Origin: DASTFY01 sp963769115
Lineage (GTDB): Bacteria; Actinomycetota; Acidimicrobiia; Acidimicrobiales; Ilumatobacteraceae
Direction of reading: 5' to 3'
Length of the DNA stretch: 64,000 nt
Assembly (NCBI GenBank): GCA_963769115.1
Contig: CAVYKN010000010.1
Span: 186,001-250,000 of the forward strand
Shown here: in pieces, positions 45,801 to 55,279 of the stretch
Layout of the letters: each line of letters starts with the position of its first letter
How positions within the stretch are numbered: position 1 is the stretch's first letter
Translations under genes and position numbers: made by a program
Notes under the pieces: model-generated
Told to the model about the DNA's origin: nothing
The model's input: the letters and a program-made list of their open reading frames with translations, nothing else
Database searches by the model: none

Positions 45801-46696
45801 CCGCGCGCGCCGACAGTGGCGACACGGCCTGCTTCGAGGCTGAGCGCCGGCGGCTGGTCGGGCTCGCCTACCGCTTGCTCGGTTCGGTCAGCGACGCCGA
45901 GGACGTGGTGCAGGAGGCGTGGCTGCGCTGGCAGCGGGTCGATCGTGAGGCCATCGAGGAGCCGGCGGCATGGCTCACGACGGTCACGAGTCGCATCGGC
46001 CTCGACCGTCTGCGAGCCCGCCAGCGCGATCGGGCCGAGTACGTCGGCCCGTGGCTGCCCGAACCGATCCTGACCGCGCCCGATGACACCGACCCGGCGC
46101 GCCACGCCGAGCTCAGCGACTCGCTCACCACCGCGTTCCTGCTGCTGCTCGAACAGCTCACGCCGACCGAGCGACTGGTCGTGCTGCTGGCGGACGTGTT
46201 CGACCAGCCCTTCGAGGAGATCGCCAAGATCCTGGGCAAGTCGCCACCGGCCTGCCGCCAGCTGGCGTCCCGGGCCCGGCGCAAGCTCAGAGAGACGGAA
46301 CCTCAGTCGGCGCGGCCCGACCCCGCCACCCTGGCCGTCGCCGCGGCGTTCATCAGCGCCGCATTGGAGGGCGACCAGCACGCCGTGCTGCAGCTCCTGG
46401 CCCCGGACGTCGTCCTCGTCAGCGACGGCGGTCCGCACACGCATGCCGCTCGCCGGCCCGTCATCGGGCCCGCGCGGGTCGGTCGTTTCGTCATCAACAT
46501 CGCCAAGCGGGTGCCGCTGGCCGTCACCGCGGAGCCGTGCCGGATCAACGGGACGCCGGGTTTCGTCGTCCGGTCCGGCGGCGCACCGCTCTTCACCCAG
46601 GCCTTCGAGGTGGTCGACGGCCGGATCACGCGGATCGAGATCGTCAGCAACCCGTCGAAGCTGACCGCCCTGGCCCATTCCGTCGAGCTGTCCTGA
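45797..46696 (+). CDS. ECF41/SigJ-type extracytoplasmic-function sigma factor
   Basis: Regions sigma2 (RRRLVGLAYRLLGSVSDAEDVVQEAWLRW) and sigma4 (LEQLTPTERLVVLLADVFDQPFEEIAKILGKSPPACRQLASRAR) are followed by a ~120-residue SnoaL-like C-terminal domain. That domain has VSDGGPHTHAARRPVIG and IEIVSNPSKL, corresponding to the conserved DGGG-like and NPDKL-like motifs of ECF41. In ECF41 proteins the C-terminal domain replaces an anti-sigma factor and modulates activity. The coupled oxidoreductase gene and the promoter match at 44458-44484 support the call. The inducing signal is not known. Confidence 0.9.
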   Translation: MTARADSGDTACFEAERRRLVGLAYRLLGSVSDAEDVVQEAWLRWQRVDREAIEEPAAWLTTVTSRIGLDRLRARQRDRAEYVGPWLPEPILTAPDDTDPARHAELSDSLTTAFLLLLEQLTPTERLVVLLADVFDQPFEEIAKILGKSPPACRQLASRARRKLRETEPQSARPDPATLAVAAAFISAALEGDQHAVLQLLAPDVVLVSDGGPHTHAARRPVIGPARVGRFVINIAKRVPLAVTAEPCRINGTPGFVVRSGGAPLFTQAFEVVDGRITRIEIVSNPSKLTALAHSVELS

Positions 46697-46767
46697 TCGC
46701 GGGCCCGGGTGGGGAACGGCGGTGCCCCTGGTGAGCAGGTGAGGGACCGAACTACCCTCTGCGCCTG

Positions 46768-47514
46768 GTGGGCGCACGCGGACAGGGCGTCAACGGGGAC
46801 GACAACCTCACCCGGCTGGCTTCCGGTCTCTTGGCCGGAGCGGTCCTCGCCGCGCTCGCAGCCGGCGCCACCATCTGGTGGTACCGGCAGGCGGCGACCG
46901 GGTGGTCCCCTCCCAGTCCCCGCCTCTGGCAGTGGCTCGCCATCGTGGGGACGGTGCTCGCCGTCCTGGCCCTCGCCGTCTCGGTGGTGGCCGTGGTGCG
47001 CCGGCCCACGGGCGGCGGCAAGGCCGGCGGCGTGGTGTGGGCGCTCGTCGCGATCGGCGTGCTCGTGGCGATCCCGACCTTCGTCCGGCGCTGGGCCCCG
47101 GAAGGACAGCACGCCGTGGTCGTGGCCGTGGACGCGGCGACGGGCGACGTCCGTTGGCGGGTCGAGACGGACGGATGGAGCGTCCGCACCCCCGCCATCT
47201 CGGGTGACCGCGTGACCGTCCTGACGATCGGTGGTGAAGACGAGCCGTGCAAGGGCGTGACCCGACGGCTCACGCTCGGTCTCGACGGGGGCGCCCGGCT
47301 GGCTCTCGAGCGGCGCTCGGCGTCGCAGGCCCAGCGGCCGCCGGCCGAGTACGTGGTCCGTGGGACGTACCTCGTCGCCGCCGACGGGGCCGATGTGCGC
47401 TGGCGCCTCGACCTCGCCCCGCTGGGTCTGAGCGGCGCCCATGCCGTCGTGGCCGGGGAGGGTGTGGTGGTCATCGCCGGTGACGGCCAGGTGCCGCTGG
47501 AGTGCCGGGCATGA
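46768..47514 (+). CDS. Hypothetical membrane protein with PQQ-repeat-like outer domain
   Basis: Three hydrophobic segments (ASGLLAGAVLAALAAGATIWW, WLAIVGTVLAVLALAVSVVAVV, GVVWALVAIGVLVAIPTFV) occupy the first ~110 residues. The rest reads like one or two beta-propeller blades (VVVAVDAATGDVRWRVETDG, ADGADVRWRLDLAP) of the PQQ-repeat kind. It has only two cysteines. I do not recognise a specific family. It lies between the sigma factor and ruvC on the same strand but with clear gaps, so it may be transcribed alone. Confidence 0.6.
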   Translation: MGARGQGVNGDDNLTRLASGLLAGAVLAALAAGATIWWYRQAATGWSPPSPRLWQWLAIVGTVLAVLALAVSVVAVVRRPTGGGKAGGVVWALVAIGVLVAIPTFVRRWAPEGQHAVVVAVDAATGDVRWRVETDGWSVRTPAISGDRVTVLTIGGEDEPCKGVTRRLTLGLDGGARLALERRSASQAQRPPAEYVVRGTYLVAADGADVRWRLDLAPLGLSGAHAVVAGEGVVVIAGDGQVPLECRA

Positions 47515-47535
47515 TCGGCCGCTCCTGACCGGCAT

Positions 47536-47559
47536 CCCGCGGCGGGAGACGCCCGCGGG
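47536..47559 (+). terminator. GC-rich stem-loop downstream of the hypothetical membrane protein
   Basis: CCCGCGG (47536-47542) and CCGCGGG (47553-47559) form a perfect 7-bp stem with a 10-base loop, 21 bp after the stop and about 100 bp before ruvC. There is no T run, so a terminator role is only possible. Confidence 0.35.
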
Positions 47560-47657
47560 CTAGGGTCCGAACCTGTGTTCGACGCCGGTCGCCCACCCTC
47601 GACACCCATGCCCGGGCCAAACGCTCCTGCGGTCGGTCCGACCATTGGCAGGGGCCC

Positions 47658-48191
47658 GTGCTGATCGTCGGCATCGATCCCGGCCTCACCCGGTGCGGGT
47701 ACGCCGCGATCGAGTCCTCGCGGCCCGGCTCGGCCCGTGCGGTGGCCCTGGGCGTCTTCCGCACCGCGCCGTCTGATCCGCTCCCGTCACGGCTGGCCGA
47801 GCTGCGGGGCGAGCTGGCCTCCCTCATCGCCGAGGTCCGCCCGGACGTGGTGGCCGTCGAACACGTCTTCTTCCAGGTCAACGTCCGCACGGCCATGAGT
47901 GTCGGGCAGGCCAGTGGCCTGGCCCTGGCCGAGGCGGCCGCAGCCGGCTGCGAGGTCGTGCAGTACACGCCGAACCAGGTGAAGGAGGCCGTGGCCGGTT
48001 GGGGTGGCGCCGACAAGGCCCAGGTGCAGCGCATGGTGCAGGTCCGCCTCGAGCTGGCCACGCCTCCCCGCCCGGCTGATGCCGCCGACGCCGCCGCGCT
48101 GGCCCTGTGCCACCTGGCCGTGGCGCCCCTGCGGGCTCGCGTGGCCGCGGCGACCGGAAGGGCGGACGCCGGAGCAGGAGCCCTCCGGTGA
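47658..48191 (+). CDS. ruvC: Crossover junction endonuclease RuvC
   Basis: RuvC cuts Holliday junctions as a dimer on the RuvAB complex. The catalytic acidic residues are visible: Asp in IVGIDPGLTRCGYA (residue ~6), Glu in VVAVEHVFFQVN (~70), and the pair in PADAADAAALALCH (~140). At 177 residues it has normal length with a short Ala/Gly-rich tail. The start is GTG 47658. Its stop overlaps the ruvA start, forming the standard ruvCAB order. Confidence 0.95.
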   Translation: MLIVGIDPGLTRCGYAAIESSRPGSARAVALGVFRTAPSDPLPSRLAELRGELASLIAEVRPDVVAVEHVFFQVNVRTAMSVGQASGLALAEAAAAGCEVVQYTPNQVKEAVAGWGGADKAQVQRMVQVRLELATPPRPADAADAAALALCHLAVAPLRARVAAATGRADAGAGALR

Positions 48192-48778
48192 TCGGCTCGT
48201 TGCGGGGGACCGTGCTGGAGCGGGCGACCGACGGTCAGGTGCTCCTCGAGGTGGGCGGGGTCGGATACCTCGTCACCGTCACGCCACGAACGCTGGCCGA
48301 GCTCGAGCCGACGACTCCCGCCTTCCTCCACGTGCACCACCACATCCGGGAGGACGCGCAGACCCTCTACGGCTTCCTCGACCGGGACGAGCGGGCGGCC
48401 TTCGAGGTGCTGATCGCCACCCACGGGGTGGGCCCTGCGCTCGCCCTCGCCATCCTGGCCACGCACACGCCGGTGGCGCTGGTCGACATCGTCGCCTCCG
48501 CCGACCTGGCCTCGTTGTGCCTGGTGCCCGGCGTTGGGCGCAAGACGGCCGAGCGCCTCCTCGTCGAGCTGCGGAACCGGCTCTCCGTCCCCGTGCTCGA
48601 CGCGTCGTCGCCCATCGACGGCGGCTCGTCGGCGGTGGCGCACGTCCGCGAGGCGCTGGCCGGTCTCGGCTACGGCGCCGACGAGATCCGCCAGGCCCTG
48701 CGCGAGGTCGGACCGTCGGACCACGCCGAAGAGCTCCTGCGGGACGCGCTGAAGGTGCTCGGAGCCGGCCGTGCGTGA
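48188..48778 (+). CDS. ruvA: Holliday junction DNA-binding protein RuvA
   Basis: RuvA begins IGSLRGTVLERATDGQVLLEVGGVGYLV, the conserved OB-fold domain I. It continues with helix-hairpin-helix segments (VGPALALAILATH, LVPGVGRKTAERLLVELRN) and a C-terminal domain III (REALAGLGYGADEIRQALREV) that contacts RuvB. It is 196 residues long. The GTG start at 48188 overlaps the ruvC stop, and its end overlaps ruvB by 8 bp. Confidence 0.95.
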   Translation: MIGSLRGTVLERATDGQVLLEVGGVGYLVTVTPRTLAELEPTTPAFLHVHHHIREDAQTLYGFLDRDERAAFEVLIATHGVGPALALAILATHTPVALVDIVASADLASLCLVPGVGRKTAERLLVELRNRLSVPVLDASSPIDGGSSAVAHVREALAGLGYGADEIRQALREVGPSDHAEELLRDALKVLGAGRA

Positions 48779-49829
48779 CGAGTTCCTCGATCCGGCCCCG
48801 GCCGACGAGCGCGAGCTGGCCGAGGAGACCAGTCTCCGCCCGCGCCGGCTGGAGGAGTTCGTCGGTCAGCGGGAGCTGAAGGAGCACCTGTCGGTGGTCC
48901 TCGAAGCCGCCCGTCGCCGGGGCCAGGCCGCCGACCACCTTCTCTTCGCCGGCCCGCCGGGGGTGGGCAAGACCTCGCTGTCGGGCATCGTCGCCGTCGA
49001 GATGGGAGTGCGGCTGCACATCACGTCCGGCCCTGCGCTCGAGCGGGCGGGTGACCTGGCGGCCATCCTCACCAAGCTCGAGGACGGCGACGTCCTGTTC
49101 ATCGACGAGATCCACCGGCTGTCCCGGGCTGTCGAGGAGATCCTCTACCCGGCGATGGAGGACTTCCAGCTCGACCTCGTGGTCGGCAAGGGGCCCGCGG
49201 CGTCGTCGATCCGCCTCACCCTGCCGCGGTTCACGCTCGTCGGCGCCACCACCCGCACCGGGCTGCTCACCGGTCCGCTGCGGGACCGGTTCGGCCTCGT
49301 CGCCCGGCTGGACTACTACGCGCCGGAGGAGCTCGAGTCCATCGTGACGCGGGCGGCGCGCATCCTCGACGTCCCCATCGAGCCGCCGGGAGCGTGGGAG
49401 ATCGCCCGCCGCAGCCGGGGCACCCCACGGATCGCCAACCGCCTGCTGCGCCGGGTGCGGGACTTCGCCGAGGTCCGGGCCAACGGGCTCATCGACGTGC
49501 AGACGGCCCGGGACGGGTTGGCGCTGTTCGGGGTGGACGAGCGAGGGCTGGACAAGGTGGACCGGGCCATCCTCTCCGCACTGTGCGCCCAGTTCGGCGG
49601 CGGCCCGGTGGGGCTCTCGACCCTCGCCATCAGCGTGAGCGAGCAGACGGAGACCGTCGAGGACGTCTACGAGCCCTTCCTCATCCAGCAGGGCCTCCTG
49701 GTGCGCACGCCCCGCGGCCGCCTGGCCACGCCGGCGGCCTGGGGGCACCTCGGACTCGCGTCGCCGCCAGCCTCCTCGTACAGGCCCACCGGCCCGCCCG
49801 GACTGTTCGATCCCGCCGACCCGGCCTGA
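48771..49829 (+). CDS. ruvB: Holliday junction branch-migration ATPase RuvB
   Basis: The AAA+ motor of branch migration. It shows LRPRRLEEFVGQRELKEHL, Walker A FAGPPGVGKTSL, Walker B VLFIDEIHRLSRAVEE, sensor region GATTRTGLLTGPLRDRFG, and the C-terminal winged helix ending in a short Pro-rich tail. All family motifs are intact over 352 residues. It starts at GTG 48771 inside ruvA and converges with the giant regulator gene 27 bp away. Confidence 0.96.
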   Translation: MRDEFLDPAPADERELAEETSLRPRRLEEFVGQRELKEHLSVVLEAARRRGQAADHLLFAGPPGVGKTSLSGIVAVEMGVRLHITSGPALERAGDLAAILTKLEDGDVLFIDEIHRLSRAVEEILYPAMEDFQLDLVVGKGPAASSIRLTLPRFTLVGATTRTGLLTGPLRDRFGLVARLDYYAPEELESIVTRAARILDVPIEPPGAWEIARRSRGTPRIANRLLRRVRDFAEVRANGLIDVQTARDGLALFGVDERGLDKVDRAILSALCAQFGGGPVGLSTLAISVSEQTETVEDVYEPFLIQQGLLVRTPRGRLATPAAWGHLGLASPPASSYRPTGPPGLFDPADPA

Positions 49830-49856
49830 GGCGTCAGCCAACCGGCAGGTAACGGC

Positions 49857-52800
49857 TCAGACGTCGGCGGAAAGGCCCGGGCACGTCGAGCGATAAGGGG
49901 CGAGTGTTCCCACGTGGGCCGTCCACTCCACGCGGGTCAGGTTGCGGCCGGCGACGCGGCACGCGGCGCTCATCCAGTGTGCCGGGTCGAGATCCCAGAT
50001 CTGCGTGGCTCGCTGGTCGACGGTGTCTCCGGGCTGGATCCCGTCGTTCGCGTTGGGCTGTCCGCCCACGGCCAGCCACCTGCCATCGGGCGACAGCCTG
50101 GCGATGTTCCGCTCGTCCGCCGCGATCGTGATCGGCCCGCCGATCTGGACGCCAGTGGCGACGTCGTAGATCGCCGCGATGCGGTCGTTTCCATGGATCG
50201 CGATCAACGATCCGTCCGCGGTGCCGGAGCCACCGGCCACGTGGCCGCGGCTCCCACCGAAGGCGAGGACCGGTTCGAGTGTCATCAGGTCGTACTGCGT
50301 GAGCTCGCCGCCCAGCGATCCGACGAAGAGCTGGTCGGTCGCGGTGACGACGACCGTGCGCAGCTCCCGGTCCGGAAGGACGCCGATCTCCTCGCCGGAC
50401 CTTGCGTCGAAGACCACCACGCCGCTGCTGGTCCCCGCGACGATCCGATCTCCGGTTCGACTGATCGCCCACGACACGAGTCCGTCGACGGGGATCGTGG
50501 GTCCGTACTGAAAGGACGCCGTGTCGAGTCGGGTGAGGGAGTTGTTGGTGCCGTCCCGGTACCGGATGAGCATTCGATCCTTGCCGGGGTCGACACCGAG
50601 ATCGGCGATCATCCCAACTCTCTCGACCACGGCACCGTCGAAGACGAGACCGCTCATGGACCTCTCCTCGTCGAGATCGACGCGAGCGAACTCGAGCGAG
50701 CCGGCGGCGCTCACCCCGATGCCCATCAGCGAGTCGGCGTCGACCCACGCCGGGACGAACAGCCCGTCGGGGGCGGCGACGATCGTCCCGTCGTCGGCAT
50801 CGACGACCGCGGCGAGCGAGGCACCGCCGGTCGGATCCTCACCCCGCTCCATCAGGAGCAACTCGCCGGTCTCGTTGAACTCGGTCGGGGTCCAGCCGGG
50901 GGCGACGACGCGGGTGATCGGGCCGGATCGGTCGAGTCGCCACCGCGAGACGACCGGCTCGTTGTTGCCGAAACTGAGGAGCTCGGTCCCGTCGGCCGCC
51001 AGCCACAAGGACCCGCTGTTGCCGTTCTGGGCATCGAGCTCCCTGCGTACGGCCCCGGTCTTCAGATCGCGCTCCTCGAGACGACCGTATGGGTCGCCGC
51101 AGAAGAGCACGCCGCGTCGCTCGACGACCGTGAGGTTGACGCAGCGATCGAGGCCGGGTGACTCCCACATGAGGCGTTCCGGTGGCGAGCTCGACGCGGG
51201 CCAGCCCGAGCCTGCCGGCGGTCACCAGCGTCCCGTCGGCGAGTGGCCACAGCCTGGAGAGCGTCTGAGGTTCGAGCGTGACCGTCCGGCGGAGGGCGAG
51301 CGTCGCGGCATCGAGGACTCGTAGCGAACCGTCACCGGCCCCTAGCAACAGGTCGTCACCGGCGAGGGCGACGGCCGACGGGCGGCGCAACACGCGACCG
51401 CCCGCGCTCGTGCCCGGATCCAACGACCAGACGATGTCGTCGTCGGGGATGTCGACCCCCGCCAACTCCGCCAGCGTCGCGCCCGTTGCGCCATCGATCA
51501 CCAGCAGCCGTGCTTCCTCCCCGATCGCCAGAGCGACCCGGTCGCCGGGGAGGAACGCGATCGACGTCACGGAGCCTTCGACGACGATCGGAGCGAACGC
51601 CAGCGAACGTGCCGCGGTGTCGATCACGCCGACTGCGGTCGGTCCCTCGCCGGGGTCCGACCTCGATCCGATCGCCAGCCGCTTGCCGTCCGGCGACGCG
51701 GCGAGGGTGGGGAAGCGGTCACCGGCGCCGACGGCCGGCAAGGCCGCACTCAGCGCTCCGGAGTCGAGCTCGTATGGGCGCACGCGTCCGTCTTGGTCGG
51801 TGAGGTACGCCGAGCTGCCGTCCGGCATCACGATGCCGCTGGTGCCCCTGTCCCCCGGGAAGCGGTGGGCATCGAGGAACCGCTCATCGTCGGTGAACGT
51901 GCCGAACAGCGTCGATCGTGTGCGCGGCGTGTCGGCGAGTCGGTAGGCCTCGATGGCGAGCAGCGCGGCCGTGTCCCGTTGCGTCCCGCGCAGCGACTCG
52001 GCGCGGCCGACGAGCGCCTCGATCAGTGCCGCCCGTTCTGCGTTCACCGCGTCGTCGGCTGCGTCCAGCGCAGTGAGCTCCGCCGCCTCGGCGTCGTCGG
52101 CCGCCTCGAGAGCTGCCAGCCCGGAGGCTCGGGCGTCGTCGGCTGACGCCAACGCAGCACGGCGTTGGACGAAGGCCACCGTTCCGGCGATGAGCGCGAG
52201 GACGAGCACGACGGCGACGGCCGCGAGCCGGCGTCGCAGGCGTCGCTCGGTGCGTCGCGCCGCGACGATCTCGGCATCGCGGGCCTGCCGGCCGGCGTCG
52301 ACGAACGAACGCTCCAGCGTCGACACCACACGTCCCTCGACGTCGATGGCTTCGATGGCCGCCTCGAGGCGGGCACCGCGATAGAGCTCGGCGTCGCGGC
52401 GACCGCCTGCCTCCCACGAGCGGGCCGCGGCGGACAGGTGCTGCAGCTGGGCCAACCACCGGCGGTCCTCATCGACCCAGCCGGCCAGGCGCGACCAGCG
52501 AGTCAGCAGGGCTTCGTGCGCCAGCTCCACCGTCGGCTCGCGGGTGACAGGATCCCGATCGGCCATGAGGAGCCGCGCCTCCACATAGCGGTCGGCGACG
52601 GCTTGCATGGCGGGCGAGAGCTCGCCGAGCGGGGCACGGCGACGTGTGTCCGGCGAGCCGTGCCCCGGAGCCACGAGACGGGCGAAGAGATCACGTGCGT
52701 CTCTACAGCCAGCATCGTCGAGCGATCGGTACACGTCCTCGGCACGCCGGCCGATCGCACCCGCCATCCCACCGATCGCGGCGAGCGCACCTCGGCTGAT

Positions 52801-55118
52801 CAGGCCGTCGATCCGTCGGTCGTACAGCTCGGTGAGCGTGAACTGGAGCAGTGGCAGCGATCCGGGGAACGTGACGGCCTCCGCGATCAGATCGGCCACG
52901 ACGCCCTCGTCGAACCGCACCCCGACGTGCGAGGCCGGAAGGACGATCGCCTCGTCGAGCTCCGTCGGGGAGAGCGGTGACAGGACGTAGGGCCCCGCGC
53001 CGATGCGCGGCCCGAGCGCCGGGTGTTCGAGCGGACGGTCGAGCAGGTCGGCGCGCACCGTGGCTACGAAGCGGACGTCGATCGAGTCGTCGGCGATCGT
53101 CGAGGCGATCACGTCCAGGAAGGCGTCGCGGAGCTCCGCCGTCGCCCGTGTCCAGCACTCCTCGAACTGGTCGATGACCACGACCGTCCGACCGAGCCGC
53201 CGGGCGACCTCGGCCAGCGCGCCGATCGACACACCCGATTCGTCGACATCCGAGACCGTGGCGACCTCGGTGAGAACCTCGCGCAGCGCGCCGAGGGGAT
53301 CCTCCGTCGGCATCATGATCACGACGACGCCACCGAGCGCCCGCAGCCGCGGAACGAGACCGGCACGCACGACCGAGCTCTTGCCCGAGCCGGAGGCACC
53401 GACGACGGTGACGAACGGCGTCGAGTCGATGGCGTCCACGAGACGGTCGACCACCTCGCCCCGCCCGTGGAAGCTCATCGGCATCGGCCTCGTCGAACGG
53501 TCGCAGGCCGCGATAAGGATTCACCCCGGCGCTCGCCGCCATGGTGAGCTGCTGCGCCGCCCGACGCCGCGACGAATCCGCATCGCGGCGCTCGCTCGAG
53601 GTGACAGGCGTGACCGCTCCCTCGGGACGACCCGTTGCCGCCCGCCAACCGAGCACGAAGTCGGCGACCGACGCGCCGCCGGTCCCGTTCGAGCTCCACC
53701 TCCTCAACACGGCGTCGAGCCCGTCGGGTACTGCATCGACCCGGCCGATCGAGGCTCGGCACCGAACTGGCCGGGCGACGAGAGCCCACCGAGGATCTCG
53801 GCAGCGGAGGTCGCGAGCCGGTCAGCAGTTCCCAGACCATCCACGCGAGGTCCCGGACATCCTCACCCTCGGCCACCTCTCGTGCCAGCGCGTCCTCCCC
53901 CGCCACGGCCACGCCGAAGTCCGTCAGGTAGGCAGCACCGTCGGCGTCGAGCAGGACGTTCGATGCCTTCACGTCGCGGTGAGTGACGCCCGCGGCGTGC
54001 GCGGACATCAAGCGCCGCACCGATCTGCTCGACGAGTAGGCGACACCCGATCGAGCGACCATGGTCCGCCGCTGACGATGGCGTCGCGCGCCGTGCCGCC
54101 GGTGAGGAGGCGGAAGACGAGATAGGCGCCACCCGGCTCGCGCCAGTAGTCGTAGAGCGGCACGATGTGCGGGTGCTCGAGCCGGGCGACGAGACGGGCT
54201 TCGGCCTCGAACCGACGGACGAAGTCTGTCGAGTCGGCGAGGTCGGGGCGGATCACCTTGATCGCCACCCGGCGGTCGGTGCCGGGCTGCGTCGCCGCGT
54301 ACACCCGGCCGTGGGCTCCCTCGCCGATCGGCCGTCGTGGATCGTGTAGCCGCGTAGCGGTCGATCGGGGGATCGCCCGGCGATCTCGTCATCAGCCAGC
54401 GATCGACGACTCGAGATCGAGCCAGCTCGCGGCGACGGGTCGAGACCGGTCTCCTCGGCGAGTCGGCGTACGGAATGCCCGGTAGACCCGGATCGCCTCG
54501 GCCTGGCGACCCGTCACGTGGAGCGCCTGCATGAGCACATCGACCGGGCGTTCGTCGCAGCGGCTCCTCCGACGACGAGCCGCTCGAGCTCCGGGATCGC
54601 CCGGTTGTGATGGCCGATCGCCATCAACGCGGCGGCGCGCTGCTCGATCGGCCGACGATCCGGCGCTCGGCCAGTCGAGACGACTCCGGCAGTGCCCACC
54701 ACTCATCGGTGAACTCGCCGAACGGTCGACCTCGCCAGAGCGCGAGGGCCTGCGTCGTAGCAGCGTCGAGCGCGCCGTCCGGGCACGACCCGCTCTGCGT
54801 CGTCGAGCAGAGCGTCGAACTCGTCGACGTCGAGCGACGATGTCGTCGAGTGTCGAGCACGTAGCCGGACCGGCGTGTCGTGAGCGATCCCTCGGGGAGA
54901 ACCGACCTCAGGCGTGACAGGTACGTGCGCATCGACCGAGCGGCACCATCGGGCGCGTCGCCGTCGGGCCACAGCGCATCGACAAGGCGATCCGTCGAGA
55001 CTGCGTGACCCCGGTGCACCACGAGAAGTGCGAGCAGCCGCCGTTGTTGTGGGCCGCCGATTGCGAGCAACTCTCCGTCCCGCTCGACCTCGACGGGACC
55101 CAAGACCTTGATCCGCAC
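49857..55118 (-). pseudogene. Giant BTAD-kinase-nSTAND NTPase-TM-beta-propeller regulator, broken by many frameshifts
   Basis: Fragments in several frames add up to one protein of about 1,750 residues. Order: SARP/BTAD domain from GTG 55118 (IKVLGPVEVERDGELLAIGG..., LWRGRPFGEFTDEWWALPE); a Ser/Thr kinase (RPIGEGAHGRVYAATQPG, VAIKVIRPD, THRDVKASNVLLD, LTDFGVAV); nSTAND NTPase (NPYRGLRPFDEADAD, then Walker A VVGASGSGKSSVVRAG); a membrane helix (LAAVAVVLVLALIAGTVAFV); an Ala/Asp-rich segment; and WD40-like blades to a stop at 49857. The stretch 50839-53484 is open for 881 codons. One break lies near 51180, one near 53473, and many between 53.5 and 55.0 kb. Dense errors or true decay are both possible. 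GGAGGGAAG precedes the start. Confidence 0.72.
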
Positions 55119-55170
55119 GCGGCTTCCCTCCGACCGTCGGCGCAAACTACGCCACCTCGCGCACGTTCGG

Positions 55171-55186
55171 GTTGCAGTTCTGCAAC
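55171..55186. promoter_or_regulatory. Palindrome GTTGCAG-TT-CTGCAAC in divergent promoter region
   Basis: GTTGCAG and CTGCAAC are perfect 7-bp inverted repeats separated by TT. A third CTGCAAC half-site lies at 55208-55214, 28 bp from the second. They sit between the giant SARP-type regulator (start 55118) and the lipoprotein (start 55280), so they are a candidate operator for one or both. Confidence 0.55.
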
Positions 55187-55279
55187 ATCAGGACCGCTGT
55201 GGCAGGTCTGCAACCGCAGTCTGCGTCCATGGCCGGTGACCGTCACATCCCGTCCGGTCCGTCACTCGGAGGAGCATCC

